Source of the DNA: Methanobacteriota archaeon
GTDB taxonomy: Archaea; Thermoplasmatota; Poseidoniia; Poseidoniales; Poseidoniaceae
NCBI GenBank assembly: GCA_002694245.1
Contig: NZLM01000080.1
Span: 1 to 5,865 of the forward strand
Direction: 5' to 3'
DNA: 5,865 nt
Part shown: one piece after another, positions 5,580 to 5,865 of the stretch
How positions within the stretch are numbered: position 1 is the first letter of the stretch
Layout: the number at the start of each line of letters is the position of its first letter
Notes under the pieces: generated by a model
What the model was told of the DNA's origin: nothing
The model's input: only the letters and a program-made list of their open reading frames with translations
The model's database searches: none
Made by a program: the position numbers and the translations under genes

Positions 5580-5865
5580 TTACGCCAATTAGTAACTTCT
5601 TTACAGCGCTAGATTTCTTCTTTATTGGAGCTTGTTGCTCAGTTGGTAGAGGATTAATTGCAATAGGTGTTGGTAATGGCATGGGAGCAGAAGGTACATC
5701 CTCTTCCACAACAATCATTTCTTCAACGGGATGTAAAGTGTCGAGGTCCTGAAGACCTGGAGCATCGGGTATAGGACCTAATACCAAGTCCCAAATTGAA
5801 TCTATTGCCGACGCAGTAACAGGTTTTTCTATCCAGCCGATCGCTCCTGCTGAATGTGTTGCATC
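5521..5865 (-). CDS. Tail-anchored response-regulator receiver protein, C-terminal part (5' partial)
   Basis: The frame is open from the right edge to the stop at 5521, giving 114 visible residues; the start lies outside the window. The first 30 or so resemble the end of a CheY-like receiver domain: S-A-G-A-I-G-W-I-E-K-P-V, with the conserved Lys-Pro (K14-P15) after the last strand, then a helix (A-I-D-S-I-W-D-L-V). In receivers this Lys contacts the phospho-aspartate. Then comes a Pro/Glu-rich linker (about 30-80), a basic patch (K82-K-K and K89-K) and a glycine-rich transmembrane helix (about 90-112) ending at the C-terminus. Positive charges before the helix suggest that the receiver part is cytoplasmic. 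The TTG at 5787 is not the true start, because the receiver-like sequence continues upstream in frame. The receiver assignment rests on a short stretch, so the phospho-acceptor aspartate and overall domain layout remain unseen. Confidence 0.68.
   Translation of the reverse strand, partial: DATHSAGAIGWIEKPVTASAIDSIWDLVLGPIPDAPGLQDLDTLHPVEEMIVVEEDVPSAPMPLPTPIAINPLPTEQQAPIKKKSSAVKKLLIGVIILGALGAGGWYAWTAGLI

Overview
The window looks like chromosomal DNA from an uncultured marine euryarchaeon, most plausibly Marine Group II (Poseidoniales) or a close relative. The grounds are moderate GC, tightly packed genes with overlapping ends, almost no Shine-Dalgarno sites before the likely starts, an archaeal-style TATA box before one gene, and a secreted lipoprotein with a short signal and an L-A-G-C lipobox. 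The placement is inference from sequence character; no marker gene is present.

Layout from left to right: (1) a SemiSWEET-type three-helix transporter on + (118-396), overlapping tail to tail by 7 bp with (2) a type II (eukaryote-like) glutamine synthetase on - (start most likely 1391, end 390); (3) an AT-rich 197-bp control region (1392-1588) with a TATA box, three 12-bp palindromes and a composite direct repeat; (4) a large exported lipoprotein of the CocE/X-Pro dipeptidyl-peptidase (S15) type on - (start most likely 3379, end 1589); (5) divergently, an extended short-chain dehydrogenase/reductase similar to dihydroflavonol-4-reductase on + (3438-4391); (6) a URA3-like orotidine-5'-phosphate decarboxylase on + (4430-5224); (7) a small single-pass membrane protein on + that starts 1 nt after the decarboxylase stop (5226-5579); (8) on -, the C-terminal part of a protein that appears to be a response-regulator receiver domain joined by a proline-rich linker to a C-terminal transmembrane helix (5521-5865, start beyond the right edge). 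Genes 7 and 8 overlap by 59 bp at their 3' ends.

Functionally the window mixes nitrogen assimilation (glutamine synthetase), extracellular peptide or ester hydrolysis (S15 lipoprotein), possible sugar transport (SemiSWEET), pyrimidine synthesis (PyrF) and signalling. The glutamine synthetase and the lipoprotein hydrolase lie in the same direction, but the synthetase has its own promoter and probably its own regulation. Genes 5-7 look like one transcription unit.

The points most worth a second look are: the repeat and palindrome array upstream of the glutamine synthetase; the loss in PyrF of the arginine that normally grips the substrate phosphate; the tail-anchored receiver protein; and two nearby enzymes, GSII and URA3-type PyrF, that both belong to the eukaryote-like branch of their families. 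I see no CRISPR array, insertion sequence, tRNA or rRNA.
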